From: Candidatus Saccharimonadota bacterium
GTDB lineage: Bacteria > Patescibacteriota > Saccharimonadia > Saccharimonadales > AQU-01
Reading direction: 5' to 3'
Assembly: GCA_018499905.2 (NCBI GenBank)
Contig: JAHBAU020000019.1
Coordinates: 1-36,611, forward strand
Length of the DNA stretch: 36,611 bases
Below are positions 5,748 through 14,310 of this stretch, piece by piece; the stretch's first letter is position 1; every line of letters begins with the position of its first letter. The notes under the pieces are model-generated. The model was not told the DNA's origin. It did no database searches and saw only the letters and a program-made list of their open reading frames with translations. Made by a program: the position numbers and the translations under genes.

Positions 5748-7190
5748 ATGAGTGGTCCAGCTGCCGAGAGTTTTAGTGGATTCCCTGCCGGTTATGACGT
5801 AACGGTTGGTGGCATGGACCGCAGAATGCAAGAATTTTTGCTGACCTCTGTTGATGTCATCCTGAATGGTACGGAACATACACCTGGGCCAGTGTGGCAA
5901 GCACATTACTTGAACATGTTGGTCGTGACGGGCTTAGACGATCCGCACCAAGCTGCGCAGACGCTCGATCTTGAGATTAAAGTGCCAATTTCTCCTGAAG
6001 AATTTGATCGATTGCGAAGCCCGAGCTTCGAGCCTTTGCCACCAGAGATAACGGAATACGCTAATCAGACTGTCAGTTTACTGGAGACTGAACAGCTTGC
6101 TCCGGGCGTACTAGATATGCTTTTTGACGATGCGGAGCCATCATCGGAAGTCGCATACAGCCCAGTGCTAACTGCCCACGAAGTGAATTGCTACCATCAC
6201 AACATGGCACAGCTGGCTCGTGCTGATGTGATTGAAGGCGTGGCCTCTGCGCTTATGGACAGGCTTCAGCTAGAAAGATTTTTGGCTGAGCACGGTGTTG
6301 ACTTAGAGCCGCGCCAAAGACCCTTTAGAGCAAGTCAGATTGGTGCGGCGATTCGCTTTAAGGGCAATGATGATAGGAACTATGCACTGTTAGAAGATAA
6401 AGGCGTTAGCGGTGGGTCTGTATTTCACGGCAATTACACTTCACCACTATCTCGCCAGCACCTCACAACCATTGGCGACGATAGGACTGCGCGTGGATTT
6501 TACGGTGACCAAACCATACACGACCGCGAATTGTGGCAAGAAGTCGTGAGGCATGATATGGCTGTCGTTCAGGGGCTACTATACAGCGTCGTAGAGGTAA
6601 TTCGTGATGATCACGCCGAAGTTTTTGGTGATGAAAGTGGTGGACGGCAGCGAAGAGTTGGAGATGCGATAGTCGGGATTGAAAGACAAAGAGAGTATTT
6701 CGAAGGCTGGCAACAATTCCTACCACCCGGCTCGACACTACTATTTGCAAATCAAAAGCTAGATCGTGTTAACGGCAGAAGCTGGGATATCGAACAAGAA
6801 GTTAGGCTTGGGGTGGCGACAAAAGGTGCCGATACTTCTCGACCTAATACTATGGTCTTCTGGACCGATGAAAATCCTGAGGGTGATGTGCGAATGATAT
6901 ATAGATATCATCCGACTCACACCGGCCAGAATGAGTTTTCCCCACGTATTGGTGGAATCTATACTGGTGGTTTAGAAAATCACAAACCCGGTCAGCCACT
7001 TTCGGCAGGAACAGAAAGAGCTATGAGGAATAGCAGCCTTACCGATCAGGATGTCGCGGATGCAGTGGCCGGTAAACGCTGGGGTTTAGACCCTAATCCT
7101 TTTTCGCATGAGGATTTTTATGGAGCCATTGAATTTATCGGCCGGCTTGCAGAATTTGACTCGACCAAAACCATTAGTCCAGAAGACTAG
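5748..7190 (+). CDS. Orphan protein, 480 aa, unknown function
   Basis: Start chosen at ATG 5748; TGTAAT ends 10 nt upstream and the alternative ATG at 5739 lies only 1 nt behind that box. No signal peptide or membrane segment, so probably cytoplasmic. The chain is acidic with mixed alpha/beta composition. A His/Asn-rich spot (CYHHNMAQLARAD) and several Asp/Glu/Arg-rich helices follow in the middle. I recognise no catalytic motif or family. It follows the 5147 lipoprotein but has its own promoter. The long, clean frame with normal codon use supports a real gene. Confidence 0.7.
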   Translation: MSGPAAESFSGFPAGYDVTVGGMDRRMQEFLLTSVDVILNGTEHTPGPVWQAHYLNMLVVTGLDDPHQAAQTLDLEIKVPISPEEFDRLRSPSFEPLPPEITEYANQTVSLLETEQLAPGVLDMLFDDAEPSSEVAYSPVLTAHEVNCYHHNMAQLARADVIEGVASALMDRLQLERFLAEHGVDLEPRQRPFRASQIGAAIRFKGNDDRNYALLEDKGVSGGSVFHGNYTSPLSRQHLTTIGDDRTARGFYGDQTIHDRELWQEVVRHDMAVVQGLLYSVVEVIRDDHAEVFGDESGGRQRRVGDAIVGIERQREYFEGWQQFLPPGSTLLFANQKLDRVNGRSWDIEQEVRLGVATKGADTSRPNTMVFWTDENPEGDVRMIYRYHPTHTGQNEFSPRIGGIYTGGLENHKPGQPLSAGTERAMRNSSLTDQDVADAVAGKRWGLDPNPFSHEDFYGAIEFIGRLAEFDSTKTISPED

Positions 7191-7227
7191 TTCTCCTGCA
7201 GTTCGAGTAGAATTGTTGGATTCTTGA

Positions 7228-8172
7228 TCACTTTTCGACGATTGGGGTGATGGTGCTGCCAAAGACTCTAGAAATTTCTGCTGTGTAAGCTTCGATGTTG
7301 TCTTTGAAGAATGGGGCATACTGTTTCTGGATTTGAGCAATCGTGTAGTAGCCAACTGCCATCATCGCGCCGTAACCGGCACGCTCCGGGAGCGGAACAT
7401 ACAAGCGATCTTCGGGCTTGCCCCAGGTGGTGTTCTCTTCCCCAAAACTTATAAAGAGTTCTTTGCTGGGGGCAACGGTGGTGGCATGACGGACGTACTC
7501 ACTGGTTTCAATATCGCGGGCAATATTGCGGCCAAACAGCTCGATAAACTTCACGTTGAGCATGCGAATGATACCGGCAAACTGTGGTGGGACTATTAAA
7601 TAATACTTTTGATACTGTGAAAAATCTGGAAAGCCGAGCCCGGCGATAGTTTCTTGCAAAAATGTGGCAATGGCAGCCGGATCTTCACCGGTGCTGCCCA
7701 AAATCATGCCCATATATGTAGAGGTATTGTAGGTGTAAGGTTCGCGGTTTTTGGGATAGACAAACTGTTGAAAGTTACTATCTTGGCTGAATTTGGCGGC
7801 CGTTTCGTTATGTTCGGTATTGGTAATGAGTGCAACTTGCTTGCCCATTTCGCGGGCTTTGGCGGCAATAATTGGTGCATGCTTGGCGCCCGATGCCGAA
7901 ATAAGTACGACACCATCTATAGACGGTATGGCCTGTAGTTTGGCGGCAAAATCACTTTCACTGGCAAAGACCGCATCGCTGTCACGAAAAATAATTCGGC
8001 CGGTTGCTTCGGCGTTGCCCGAACCGACAACAAGCGGGTGTTTAAAAAGATTGGTATTGATATCGGGAACCGGTGATGACTGAAAGAGCTCAAGTGCTCC
8101 CATGACAACGGTGTCTAAATCTGGCAAACTAGCAAGGGTAAAAGAATTAAGCTGATCAATGTATGTGCCCAC
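7228..8172 (-). CDS. SIS-domain sugar-phosphate isomerase-like protein
   Basis: 314 aa from GTG 8172, preceded by AGGAG 8 nt upstream. Residues 45-135 show the SIS fold: strand and loop HPLVVGSGNAEATG, then VVLISASGAKHAP and a later strand QVALITNT. SIS domains bind phosphosugars in isomerases (PGI/PMI type) or regulators. A second half (about 150-314) resembles the second lobe of bifunctional phosphoglucose/phosphomannose isomerase-like proteins, but I cannot see the catalytic residues well enough to choose. Cytoplasmic. Divergent from the MutY-like gene with 44 nt between them. SIS assignment is good; exact substrate open. Confidence 0.75.
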   Translation of the reverse strand: MGTYIDQLNSFTLASLPDLDTVVMGALELFQSSPVPDINTNLFKHPLVVGSGNAEATGRIIFRDSDAVFASESDFAAKLQAIPSIDGVVLISASGAKHAPIIAAKAREMGKQVALITNTEHNETAAKFSQDSNFQQFVYPKNREPYTYNTSTYMGMILGSTGEDPAAIATFLQETIAGLGFPDFSQYQKYYLIVPPQFAGIIRMLNVKFIELFGRNIARDIETSEYVRHATTVAPSKELFISFGEENTTWGKPEDRLYVPLPERAGYGAMMAVGYYTIAQIQKQYAPFFKDNIEAYTAEISRVFGSTITPIVEK

Positions 8173-8201
8173 AGTGGCAACTCCTGGTTAGCTTCTAATG
8201 A

Positions 8202-8207
8202 GATAAT
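8202..8207 (+). promoter_or_regulatory. -10 box of the mutY-like gene (leaderless)
   Basis: GATAAT ends 9 nt before ATG 8217. It shares the 44-nt divergent region with the SIS gene, whose AGGAG lies on the opposite strand. Confidence 0.5.
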
Positions 8208-8216
8208 CATACCACT

Positions 8217-9035
8217 ATGTCGACACTTCTCCGCCCGCAACAGCGCGAAGCCTTTATTACTGAAGTGACTGCGTACTATCAGCAGCACGGTCGTTCAATG
8301 CCTTGGCGCGAGAATACTGACCCCTACTATGTGCTGGTATCCGAGATCATGCTCCAGCAGACCCAGGTCCACCGTGTTCGCCCAAAATTCGAGGCGTTTA
8401 TCGGACAGTTCCCGACAATCATGTCACTAGCTCAGAGCCCGCTTAGTGAGGTATTAAGGGCGTGGAGCGGTCTAGGCTATAACCGGCGAGCCAAGTTCCT
8501 GCACCAAGCGGCCAAAGAAATTGTTGCTATGCATGATGGTCGCATACCGCAGGATTTTGGGGCTCTGACTGACTTGCCCGGTATCGGTCCGAATACTGCC
8601 GGTGCCATCATGGTCTACGCCTTTAATCAGCCAGTTGTTTTTATTGAGACGAACGTTCGGTCGGTGTTTATGCATCACTTTTTTTCAGGCAAAGATAGAG
8701 TTGCCGATACCGAATTACGCCCTTTCATCGAGCAAACTATTGACCATAACAATCCCAGGGAGTGGTATTGGGCGCTGATGGACTACGGGTCGTATATAAA
8801 GAAGCGAGGACTCGGCAAGATCACCGCGAGCAAGCACTATGCCAAGCAGTCACAGTTTGAAGGTTCTGTTCGCCAGTTGCGCGGCCGAATTTTGAAGCAA
8901 TTGACTGATACTACGCTATCTTATGAAGAATTGGATGTGGGTTTAGCTGACGAAAGACTGCCTGTAGTTTTGCGGGCGTTAGTGAAGGAAGGGTTGATCG
9001 CAGAAAAAAGCGGCAGCTATTGTCTGGTAGACTAG
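8217..9035 (+). CDS. mutY: MutY-like HhH-GPD DNA glycosylase without Fe-S cluster
   Basis: 272 aa. N-terminal MPWRENTDPYYVLVSEIMLQQTQV carries the catalytic Glu of MutY (E43) and the LQQTQV motif. The helix-hairpin-helix LPGIGPNTAG lies at 120-129. MutY removes adenine opposite 8-oxoguanine. Two oddities are visible. The catalytic Asp expected next to the hairpin is replaced by Glu (FIETNV, E144). The four-cysteine [4Fe-4S] loop expected near 195-220 has no cysteine at all, and the NUDIX-like C-terminal domain is missing. It could be a MutY relative with changed specificity or a general HhH-GPD adenine/thymine glycosylase. It fits with the MTH1-like and XthA genes further on. Leaderless start. 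Confidence 0.8.
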   Translation: MSTLLRPQQREAFITEVTAYYQQHGRSMPWRENTDPYYVLVSEIMLQQTQVHRVRPKFEAFIGQFPTIMSLAQSPLSEVLRAWSGLGYNRRAKFLHQAAKEIVAMHDGRIPQDFGALTDLPGIGPNTAGAIMVYAFNQPVVFIETNVRSVFMHHFFSGKDRVADTELRPFIEQTIDHNNPREWYWALMDYGSYIKKRGLGKITASKHYAKQSQFEGSVRQLRGRILKQLTDTTLSYEELDVGLADERLPVVLRALVKEGLIAEKSGSYCLVD

Positions 9036-9051
9036 TGACCACCGGGTATAA

Positions 9052-9080
9052 TTGCTTAAGTTTACTTAATAGTATATAAT
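9052..9080 (+). promoter_or_regulatory. Promoter of the 9089 orphan (leaderless)
   Basis: TTGCTT (9052-9057), 17-nt spacer, TATAAT (9075-9080), then ATG 8 nt later at 9089. One of the best matches to a sigma-70-type promoter in the window, and a clear leaderless example. Confidence 0.75.
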
Positions 9081-9088
9081 ATACTTTC

Positions 9089-9709
9089 ATGGCACTAAAG
9101 TATCCTATGACAAATTATTTTGAAAAGCCCTTTGCGCTTGATGGCGTAGGGGCAGTAGCTGATTTTATTGAGCAACGAGGACTGGCTGTATATGAGGACT
9201 ACAGGACAGATGTATTGTGGCCTAGCCAGGGCATTGTTGAAGATGCTTATTATGCCGCCGGTCGCGTGATGTTATACCCCGACGAAACCGAACGTATTGT
9301 TTTTGCAGTTGGGGCTACTGCTGCCATTGATAGTCTGCGATACTCCAGTGCATATGATGATGAAATTGCTGCACGCGGCTTACGGGGTTTAATTGCAGAG
9401 CCCGATCTCTTTGCCCCAATAGATGATGCTACTCACCCAAAAGAGGGCGAACGAGTAGTCACTGAGCTGTATGCTATTGAAGCGGCACACCATCCTGAAC
9501 TCACTGACCTTGTCGGTAGTATAGAAACCGGCTTTAGCCCAACATTTGATGTGCTAACGCCTTGGGCTCCCGAAGATGTGAGATGGCAGCCCTCAATCGT
9601 GAACCGGGCGGCACGGCTAGGCGTTGGTTATGGTGCCGCCATGGCCCACAATGCATGGGAAGTAGCACTTGTAGACTACGCTGCTTTACCTGACGAACCA
9701 TCAACATAA
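9089..9709 (+). CDS. Orphan soluble protein, 206 aa
   Basis: Acidic, no signal peptide or membrane helix. The N-terminal half contains DFIEQRGLAVYEDYRTDVLWPSQ-like helical sequence; the C-terminal half is Ala-rich with WQPSIVNRAARLGVGYGAA. No known catalytic motif or family recognised. It is monocistronic with its own strong promoter. The next 98 nt (9710-9807) before the convergent glycosyltransferase hold nothing I can name. Confidence 0.6.
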   Translation: MALKYPMTNYFEKPFALDGVGAVADFIEQRGLAVYEDYRTDVLWPSQGIVEDAYYAAGRVMLYPDETERIVFAVGATAAIDSLRYSSAYDDEIAARGLRGLIAEPDLFAPIDDATHPKEGERVVTELYAIEAAHHPELTDLVGSIETGFSPTFDVLTPWAPEDVRWQPSIVNRAARLGVGYGAAMAHNAWEVALVDYAALPDEPST

Positions 9710-9807
9710 AGTCACGTTCTATAAATCAGTCGGCAGTAATGCGTCTGCTTGGGCCAATAAGTCTGCCATTGGCAAACAGTACCAAAGCATGTTCCGGTTG
9801 AAAACAT

Positions 9808-10734
9808 TTAGGCTGTCACTTCACCGCCGCCGCTGGCTGCTGAAGCCGGTTTAGCTGAGCGGTTGCCACTAAGGGTGTGATAGGTGTTGCGAATCAGTTT
9901 GTAAGGTTGACCTTGGTCAGAAAGGCCTAAATACAGTATTGCCCGTGCCGCGACATGTGCTTTGTCCTCAAGGGTCGGCTCCAGTGGTGATTCTGCCCAA
10001 ACTTGCCGCATGGCACGCCAATACCACAAAGCATTCTGGGGATTCCAGCCAGTTGTAATGGAATGTGGATGTTTACGGTAATAGACAGTTGGCTCATTGG
10101 TATTGTGCACCGTCGCTCCACCAAAAACCATACGTGCCATAAACAATAAATCATCACAATAACGGGGGGTTGGGTATGACAATCCGAGCTCACGCACCTT
10201 CTCTGGGTCAAACATTAAGGCTGGATTCCAAACAGGCACATGGCCACCCATAAGATTTCGGACGATTGTATCCTGGTCGTTCGTACGCTCAAGCGTACGG
10301 GTTGTGCGCGTGTCTTCATCTTGGAATTCCAACAATGCGCCGCCAGCCAATTGGGCGCCGTGGGTCTCCATCGCCTCTAACAGGTGCGCGCTCGTGCCAG
10401 GAATCGATATGTCATCCTGTTCACGAACGGACACAGCTCTAGGCAGGACATCTGCCTGCAGGGTTTCACCCAATAGTCGTGCGCGGTTACCGCCGACGCC
10501 CACATTGTGGGCATAAGGCATAACTGTAATGTGTGGATGATGAGCATAGTCTTCCAGGATCTCTAATGTATTGTCCGTGCTAGCATCATCCCCTAGCATC
10601 AGTCTAAAATCGGTGATGCCGCTGGCTTCCATGTCCGCCAGGACGGCATCAATTGCCGTGCCAACATACCGCTCGCCGTTATAGACGGGCATGTGTATAT
10701 GCAAGGTGTCTGGTTGGTGCAGATTAGTCGGCAT
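9808..10734 (-). CDS. Family 2 glycosyltransferase
   Basis: 308 aa from ATG 10734. TATACT (10749-10744) ends 9 nt before it, which rules out the upstream in-frame ATG at 10761. GT-A fold: N-terminal strand HIHMPVYNG, nucleotide-binding LGDDASTDNT (DD at 49-50) and the acidic metal site EQDD (105-108) where family 2 enzymes have DXD. No membrane segment is obvious, so it may act at the inner face of the membrane on a surface glycan or glycolipid. Donor and acceptor are not deducible. It is monocistronic, next to lipoprotein genes. Confidence 0.85.
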   Translation of the reverse strand: MPTNLHQPDTLHIHMPVYNGERYVGTAIDAVLADMEASGITDFRLMLGDDASTDNTLEILEDYAHHPHITVMPYAHNVGVGGNRARLLGETLQADVLPRAVSVREQDDISIPGTSAHLLEAMETHGAQLAGGALLEFQDEDTRTTRTLERTNDQDTIVRNLMGGHVPVWNPALMFDPEKVRELGLSYPTPRYCDDLLFMARMVFGGATVHNTNEPTVYYRKHPHSITTGWNPQNALWYWRAMRQVWAESPLEPTLEDKAHVAARAILYLGLSDQGQPYKLIRNTYHTLSGNRSAKPASAASGGGEVTA

Positions 10735-10789
10735 AACAGCGTGAGTATAACATTTCCACAAAATAATTTTTAAATATTAAAATCCATTA

Positions 10790-10810
10790 TATAATATATT
10801 TCAAAAGGAG
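10790..10810 (+). promoter_or_regulatory. Promoter and Shine-Dalgarno of the 10822 lipoprotein
   Basis: TATAAT (10790-10795) in a very AT-rich stretch, then AAGGAG (10805-10810), 11 nt before ATG 10822. This is a led transcript, as for the lipoprotein at 5147. Confidence 0.6.
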
Positions 10811-10821
10811 AAATTCGTAGA

Positions 10822-11343
10822 ATGAGGCAATCTGTCAGAGGAATGGCATTAGTTGGAAGTGTGCTTGCTGCTGAGGTTTTTCTCGGTGCGTGCGGCAATG
10901 ACCCTACAGAGATTACTACCCAAGAAATACATGCTGAGGCACAAGCGCAGGTAGACGCGGTTAGAGCAACTGTAGATGGCCCCATTAGTCTCTATGTAGA
11001 ACAGTTGGGTGAAGCATGTGTGCATGCACTGTTGACGGCTAGCAGACTGGATTATGCAGAGAATCGTGTGTATGACGCAGATTCTGATGATTTTACAAAA
11101 GAAAGCGGCGCAGTAGTAATATCTGAAGATTGCACGACTTCACGGACCAGAGATCTTGATAACCTATATGCAGACTTTTCTGGAACTGTCGGTATCCCAG
11201 TTGTTAGTGTGCTGGACGAAGCTGTGCTTGCAGATCTGCACATTAGTAATGCTGAATACAAAAACGTTCTAGCAAGTACGTATGCCGAGATTTTCCAGGG
11301 GTATAGCAACGACAGCGAGTATCGCGTCGTAGGCCTAGAGTAG
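10822..11343 (+). CDS. Putative lipoprotein, unknown function
   Basis: 173 aa. N-terminal MRQSVRGM, a hydrophobic core and lipobox LGAC with the lipidated cysteine at C24. The mature protein is acidic and mostly helical (EIHAEAQAQVDAVRATV), with two further cysteines (C67, C103) that could form a disulfide. No family recognised. It shares with the 5147 and 20409 genes an AT-rich promoter, a Shine-Dalgarno and a small exported product, so the three may be expressed under one regime. Export likely; function unknown. Confidence 0.7.
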   Translation: MRQSVRGMALVGSVLAAEVFLGACGNDPTEITTQEIHAEAQAQVDAVRATVDGPISLYVEQLGEACVHALLTASRLDYAENRVYDADSDDFTKESGAVVISEDCTTSRTRDLDNLYADFSGTVGIPVVSVLDEAVLADLHISNAEYKNVLASTYAEIFQGYSNDSEYRVVGLE

Positions 11344-11358
11344 TTGTGTGTCCGTTTG

Positions 11359-11769
11359 TTATTTTATCGCTTGAGCGATGGTGTAGCTGACGGCGCCAAC
11401 AGATGCGGTAAGGACGATGCCCCAGGCGATATCAACAAAGACGAGTGGCAGCGGCCAGTTTTTGAGGGTTGCCAGATTGGTCAGGTCATAGGTGGCGTAG
11501 GCGAGGCCGCCAAATAGCGCGCTGTTAATAAGTACCGTTCGCAGTGATCCCTTCTCTATTCCTGGGAGGACGGCAAAGTAGATAATGCCAAAAATGAATA
11601 ACAGATAAAAACTGACAGCCGCAATCCAATTCACGTTTTTGGTCAGCAGGTCACCCAGCTGGTCGGCGTAGAATTTCTTGGCAACCACTCCCAGCCAAAT
11701 CGTGTCTATGGCAAAGAACACCGGTACGGTGAGGAGATAGGTCTGGATGACTTGTGATAGCGAGAGCAT
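11359..11769 (-). CDS. DUF2177-family membrane protein
   Basis: 136 aa from ATG 11769. TATAAT (11782-11777) ends 7 nt upstream, and the ATG at 11778 overlaps that box, so the longer frame is excluded. Four hydrophobic segments, beginning LLTVPVFFAIDTIWLGVVAKKFY, plus the conserved LAYATYDLTNLATLKNWPL in the third helix identify DUF2177, an uncharacterised four-helix family. Located in the cytoplasmic membrane. Leaderless and monocistronic. Confidence 0.85.
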   Translation of the reverse strand: MLSLSQVIQTYLLTVPVFFAIDTIWLGVVAKKFYADQLGDLLTKNVNWIAAVSFYLLFIFGIIYFAVLPGIEKGSLRTVLINSALFGGLAYATYDLTNLATLKNWPLPLVFVDIAWGIVLTASVGAVSYTIAQAIK

Positions 11770-11843
11770 ACTGCTCATTATATAGCATGAGTAGTTTTCG
11801 GCTTCATGAATCACGGGCGATCGCCAAACTCTCGCACAGGCTA

Positions 11844-12371
11844 CTATGAAGTAGTACGTAAATGATCGTATGCCATCCCAATGATGCCTAAGTTGGCGTC
11901 AGCTGGTGTTGCCGTCACAGAGTTACCATGGTGAATAACAGGTGTTGGATCAGTGACGTAGATAGTGTAGTCCGGACTCATGCGTCGGACGGTGAGCTCC
12001 TCACAATGGAGCGAATCTCCCCCATGAGTGCTTGTCTGTATAACTTGATAAGTCACGTCTTCTCGCGGCGAAATGTAAGCTGTGGTGATTGTTCCGTCTG
12101 GAGTGGCCGTTTCATCGGCGATACCATGGAAGTATTTTTCCCCTTCTCCCAGGGCAGCTCCTGCCAATCTATAAAAAGTTCCGTGACGATTGCCAGGATA
12201 TTTGACTGTCGTTTCCTGGTCACGAAAAGTTTGCAACCATCTATCGATAACAGTTGCAAGCATTTTTGGGGCTAGACTAGGCGCAGAAGACACCAGTACT
12301 TGGCCTGATTGCTCCAGAAACACTGTCTGTGGTTCCATATCTAAAGGGGTTGCAAGATAACGTAATGCCAT
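11844..12371 (-). CDS. Orphan protein, 175 aa
   Basis: Start at ATG 12371, 10 nt after the TATTAT of a very good promoter (12382-12410). An in-frame ATG at 12383 overlaps the -10 box, and the frame upstream of it cannot be on the transcript. No membrane segment in this form. The middle is beta-rich (TTVKYPGNRHGTFYRLAG, GTITTAYISPRED), suggesting a small beta domain. No recognised family. It is followed upstream by another orphan on the same strand (12428-12973), but the internal promoter means they need not be co-transcribed. Confidence 0.55.
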   Translation of the reverse strand: MALRYLATPLDMEPQTVFLEQSGQVLVSSAPSLAPKMLATVIDRWLQTFRDQETTVKYPGNRHGTFYRLAGAALGEGEKYFHGIADETATPDGTITTAYISPREDVTYQVIQTSTHGGDSLHCEELTVRRMSPDYTIYVTDPTPVIHHGNSVTATPADANLGIIGMAYDHLRTTS

Positions 12372-12381
12372 AACGGCATAC

Positions 12382-12410
12382 ATAATACAACAAAACAATG
12401 ATAAAGTCAA
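12382..12410 (-). promoter_or_regulatory. Promoter of the 11844-12371 gene
   Basis: Minus strand: TTGACT (12410-12405), exact 17-nt spacer, TATTAT (12387-12382), then ATG 10 nt further. Near-consensus in both hexamers and spacing. Confidence 0.75.
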
Positions 12411-12427
12411 TAGCCGTAGCAGTTCCT

Positions 12428-12973
12428 TTATTGGTGAGAGCCACCAGGATTGTATGTCAAACTCAGGCTTGACCAGTCTGTTGGAGGTGGCGTTGGTTCT
12501 GGAGCGGGTGCTAGCTGCGCCCTTTGTGCTTCCAGGAACGCGTCAGCTAAGTCTCGACAGGTTTCGCCAAAGTTGAGTTGATGGGCACCGTGTAACAACG
12601 AGTCTAACACTGTCGCATGAACAAACACCCCGTTGGGATCGTTATCGGCGGCAATAATGACATGCCGTCCGGTGCTTGCGGGATGCTTATCGAGCGCCTG
12701 GCCGCGCGCAACGGCTGCGTGTATAACTCGCGTAACGACGCCATCATTAATGCCTCTGTCCTGCGCTATCGGCTCGATGTCACTGCGCCGAAAGTACCCC
12801 GGCGGCAATTGATTGGCCAAAGATTCGATCCTATCAGTAAGCACCGGTACTCTTACGACTTCGGCAGTCAGACCAAAAGCAACAGCTGTTTGTTGTATGA
12901 CCGTATCGAAATATTCGGGCGGGATCGTCATACCTTCCTGCCCTTCAAAAACAACAATTCGTCGTACGGCCAT
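12428..12973 (-). CDS. Orphan protein, 181 aa, winged-helix-like middle
   Basis: ATG 12973, preceded by a TATATA run ending about 6 nt upstream. The N-terminus has a short strand (RRIVVFEGQEG). Residues 50-95 (LPPGYFRRSDIEPIAQDRGI and following) look like a helix-turn-helix or winged-helix piece, and the last 25 residues are Pro-rich. No catalytic motif. The resemblance to a DNA-binding fold is weak and only by eye. It is not part of an obvious operon. Confidence 0.5.
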   Translation of the reverse strand: MAVRRIVVFEGQEGMTIPPEYFDTVIQQTAVAFGLTAEVVRVPVLTDRIESLANQLPPGYFRRSDIEPIAQDRGINDGVVTRVIHAAVARGQALDKHPASTGRHVIIAADNDPNGVFVHATVLDSLLHGAHQLNFGETCRDLADAFLEAQRAQLAPAPEPTPPPTDWSSLSLTYNPGGSHQ

Positions 12974-13017
12974 ACACTATATATAGCGCACGGTAACCAC
13001 TTGAATCAGTGATAAAT

Positions 13018-14310
13018 CTAACGCCGACCGCGGACAATTGGCAGGTCGGCCCAATCGCTGACGTAGTGCGGGCTGCGCAACTGCTGCTTGGGTTGCCAGC
13101 GCTTGGCTAGCTTTTCGGCGGCAAAGGTAATGGTGCCTCGGCCGTAGCGTCGGTTAATGGCGTCAAAGCTTTGCATCCGTTGGCCGCTTTTATGGTGAAA
13201 ATCCAAGCTAATATGCCCCAGCAAGTCGGTCTGAAGCTGCTGTTCATCAATGAAGTCAGATAGCCAGACGCCCGCCCGATGATACAAGTTAATGGGATTG
13301 TGCAACTTTCCCAGAGATTGGACAAGCGCGGCAGCCAGTGTGCCGCTATCGGCCGTTGGTTGCTCGAACACCACTTCGCTTGTCCAGGATTTGTAGCCTG
13401 GCTTGAATCTACTGGTTGTTAAAAATAGTGCGGCTCGGCGAGTGAGCTGACCGGATTTTCGCAGCTTAAAGGCCGCCTGGACAGCAAAGGAGGCTATGGC
13501 GGACTCAATGATATACAGGTCACTGACGTCTTCGCCGAAAGTGCGGGTGCGGGCAATACTTTTGGCCTTGCGGCCGATTTGTTCAAAGCTGTGGCAGCTG
13601 ATGCCGTTTAATTCGGCGATGAGCTGGCGGCCGCGAATGCCCATGAGTTGCTGAGCTAGCTGCGGGCTAAAGCGACGTAAATCTTCGGCGGTCTCGAGGC
13701 CATAGGTGCGTAGTTTGGGTGTCATGCGCCAACCGACGCCCCATACATCGCCAATCGGCAACTGCTGACGATACTGGCTAATAGCCGGTTCCGGCAGACC
13801 AATAAACGATAAAACGCCGCCCAGAGATTGGTCCTTTTTGGCACGCTCACTGGCTAACTTGGCCAGGGTTTTAGAAGTGGCAATACCAATAGATACCGGG
13901 ATGCCTACCTGCTCCCAAACGGTTTGCCGCACGGCTTTGCCCCAAGCTGTCAGATCGGCAATGGAGAGCTCGCTGAGGTCGAGAAAGCATTCGTCAATCG
14001 AGTAGATTTCGATACGAGGGGTAATATCGGTGAGAATCTGCACAATGCGCCGCGACATGTCGCCGTACAGTTCAAAGTTGGCGCTAAACTTTACGACTTT
14101 ATGTTCTTCAAAAACCTGTCGATATTTAAAAGCTGGAGCGCCCATGGGAATACCAAGCGCCTTGGCTTCATTGCTGCGGGCTACAGCGCAGCCATCGTTG
14201 CTGGACAAGACAACGACAGGCCTGCCCTCTAAATCGGGTCGGAACACTCGCTCGCAGCTGACAAAGAAGTTGTTACAGTCTATGAGTGCCAATATTCTAT
14301 TACTTTTCAT
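13018..14310 (-). CDS. umuC: Y-family translesion DNA polymerase UmuC
   Basis: 430 aa from ATG 14310; longer upstream in-frame starts overlap umuD and are rejected. Y-family palm: D11 in [12 protein letters not shown] (F16 at the steric-gate position), [15 protein letters not shown] fingers, and [10 protein letters not shown] with catalytic D106-E107. The C-terminus ([13 protein letters not shown]) is typical of UmuC/DUF4113, and the length fits. It would copy past lesions, normally as Pol V with processed UmuD. The umuD stop lies 11 nt inside the umuC start region, so the two are translationally coupled. Catalytic residues are intact, in contrast to UmuD. Confidence 0.93.
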   Translation of the reverse strand: MKSNRILALIDCNNFFVSCERVFRPDLEGRPVVVLSSNDGCAVARSNEAKALGIPMGAPAFKYRQVFEEHKVVKFSANFELYGDMSRRIVQILTDITPRIEIYSIDECFLDLSELSIADLTAWGKAVRQTVWEQVGIPVSIGIATSKTLAKLASERAKKDQSLGGVLSFIGLPEPAISQYRQQLPIGDVWGVGWRMTPKLRTYGLETAEDLRRFSPQLAQQLMGIRGRQLIAELNGISCHSFEQIGRKAKSIARTRTFGEDVSDLYIIESAIASFAVQAAFKLRKSGQLTRRAALFLTTSRFKPGYKSWTSEVVFEQPTADSGTLAAALVQSLGKLHNPINLYHRAGVWLSDFIDEQQLQTDLLGHISLDFHHKSGQRMQSFDAINRRYGRGTITFAAEKLAKRWQPKQQLRSPHYVSDWADLPIVRGRR

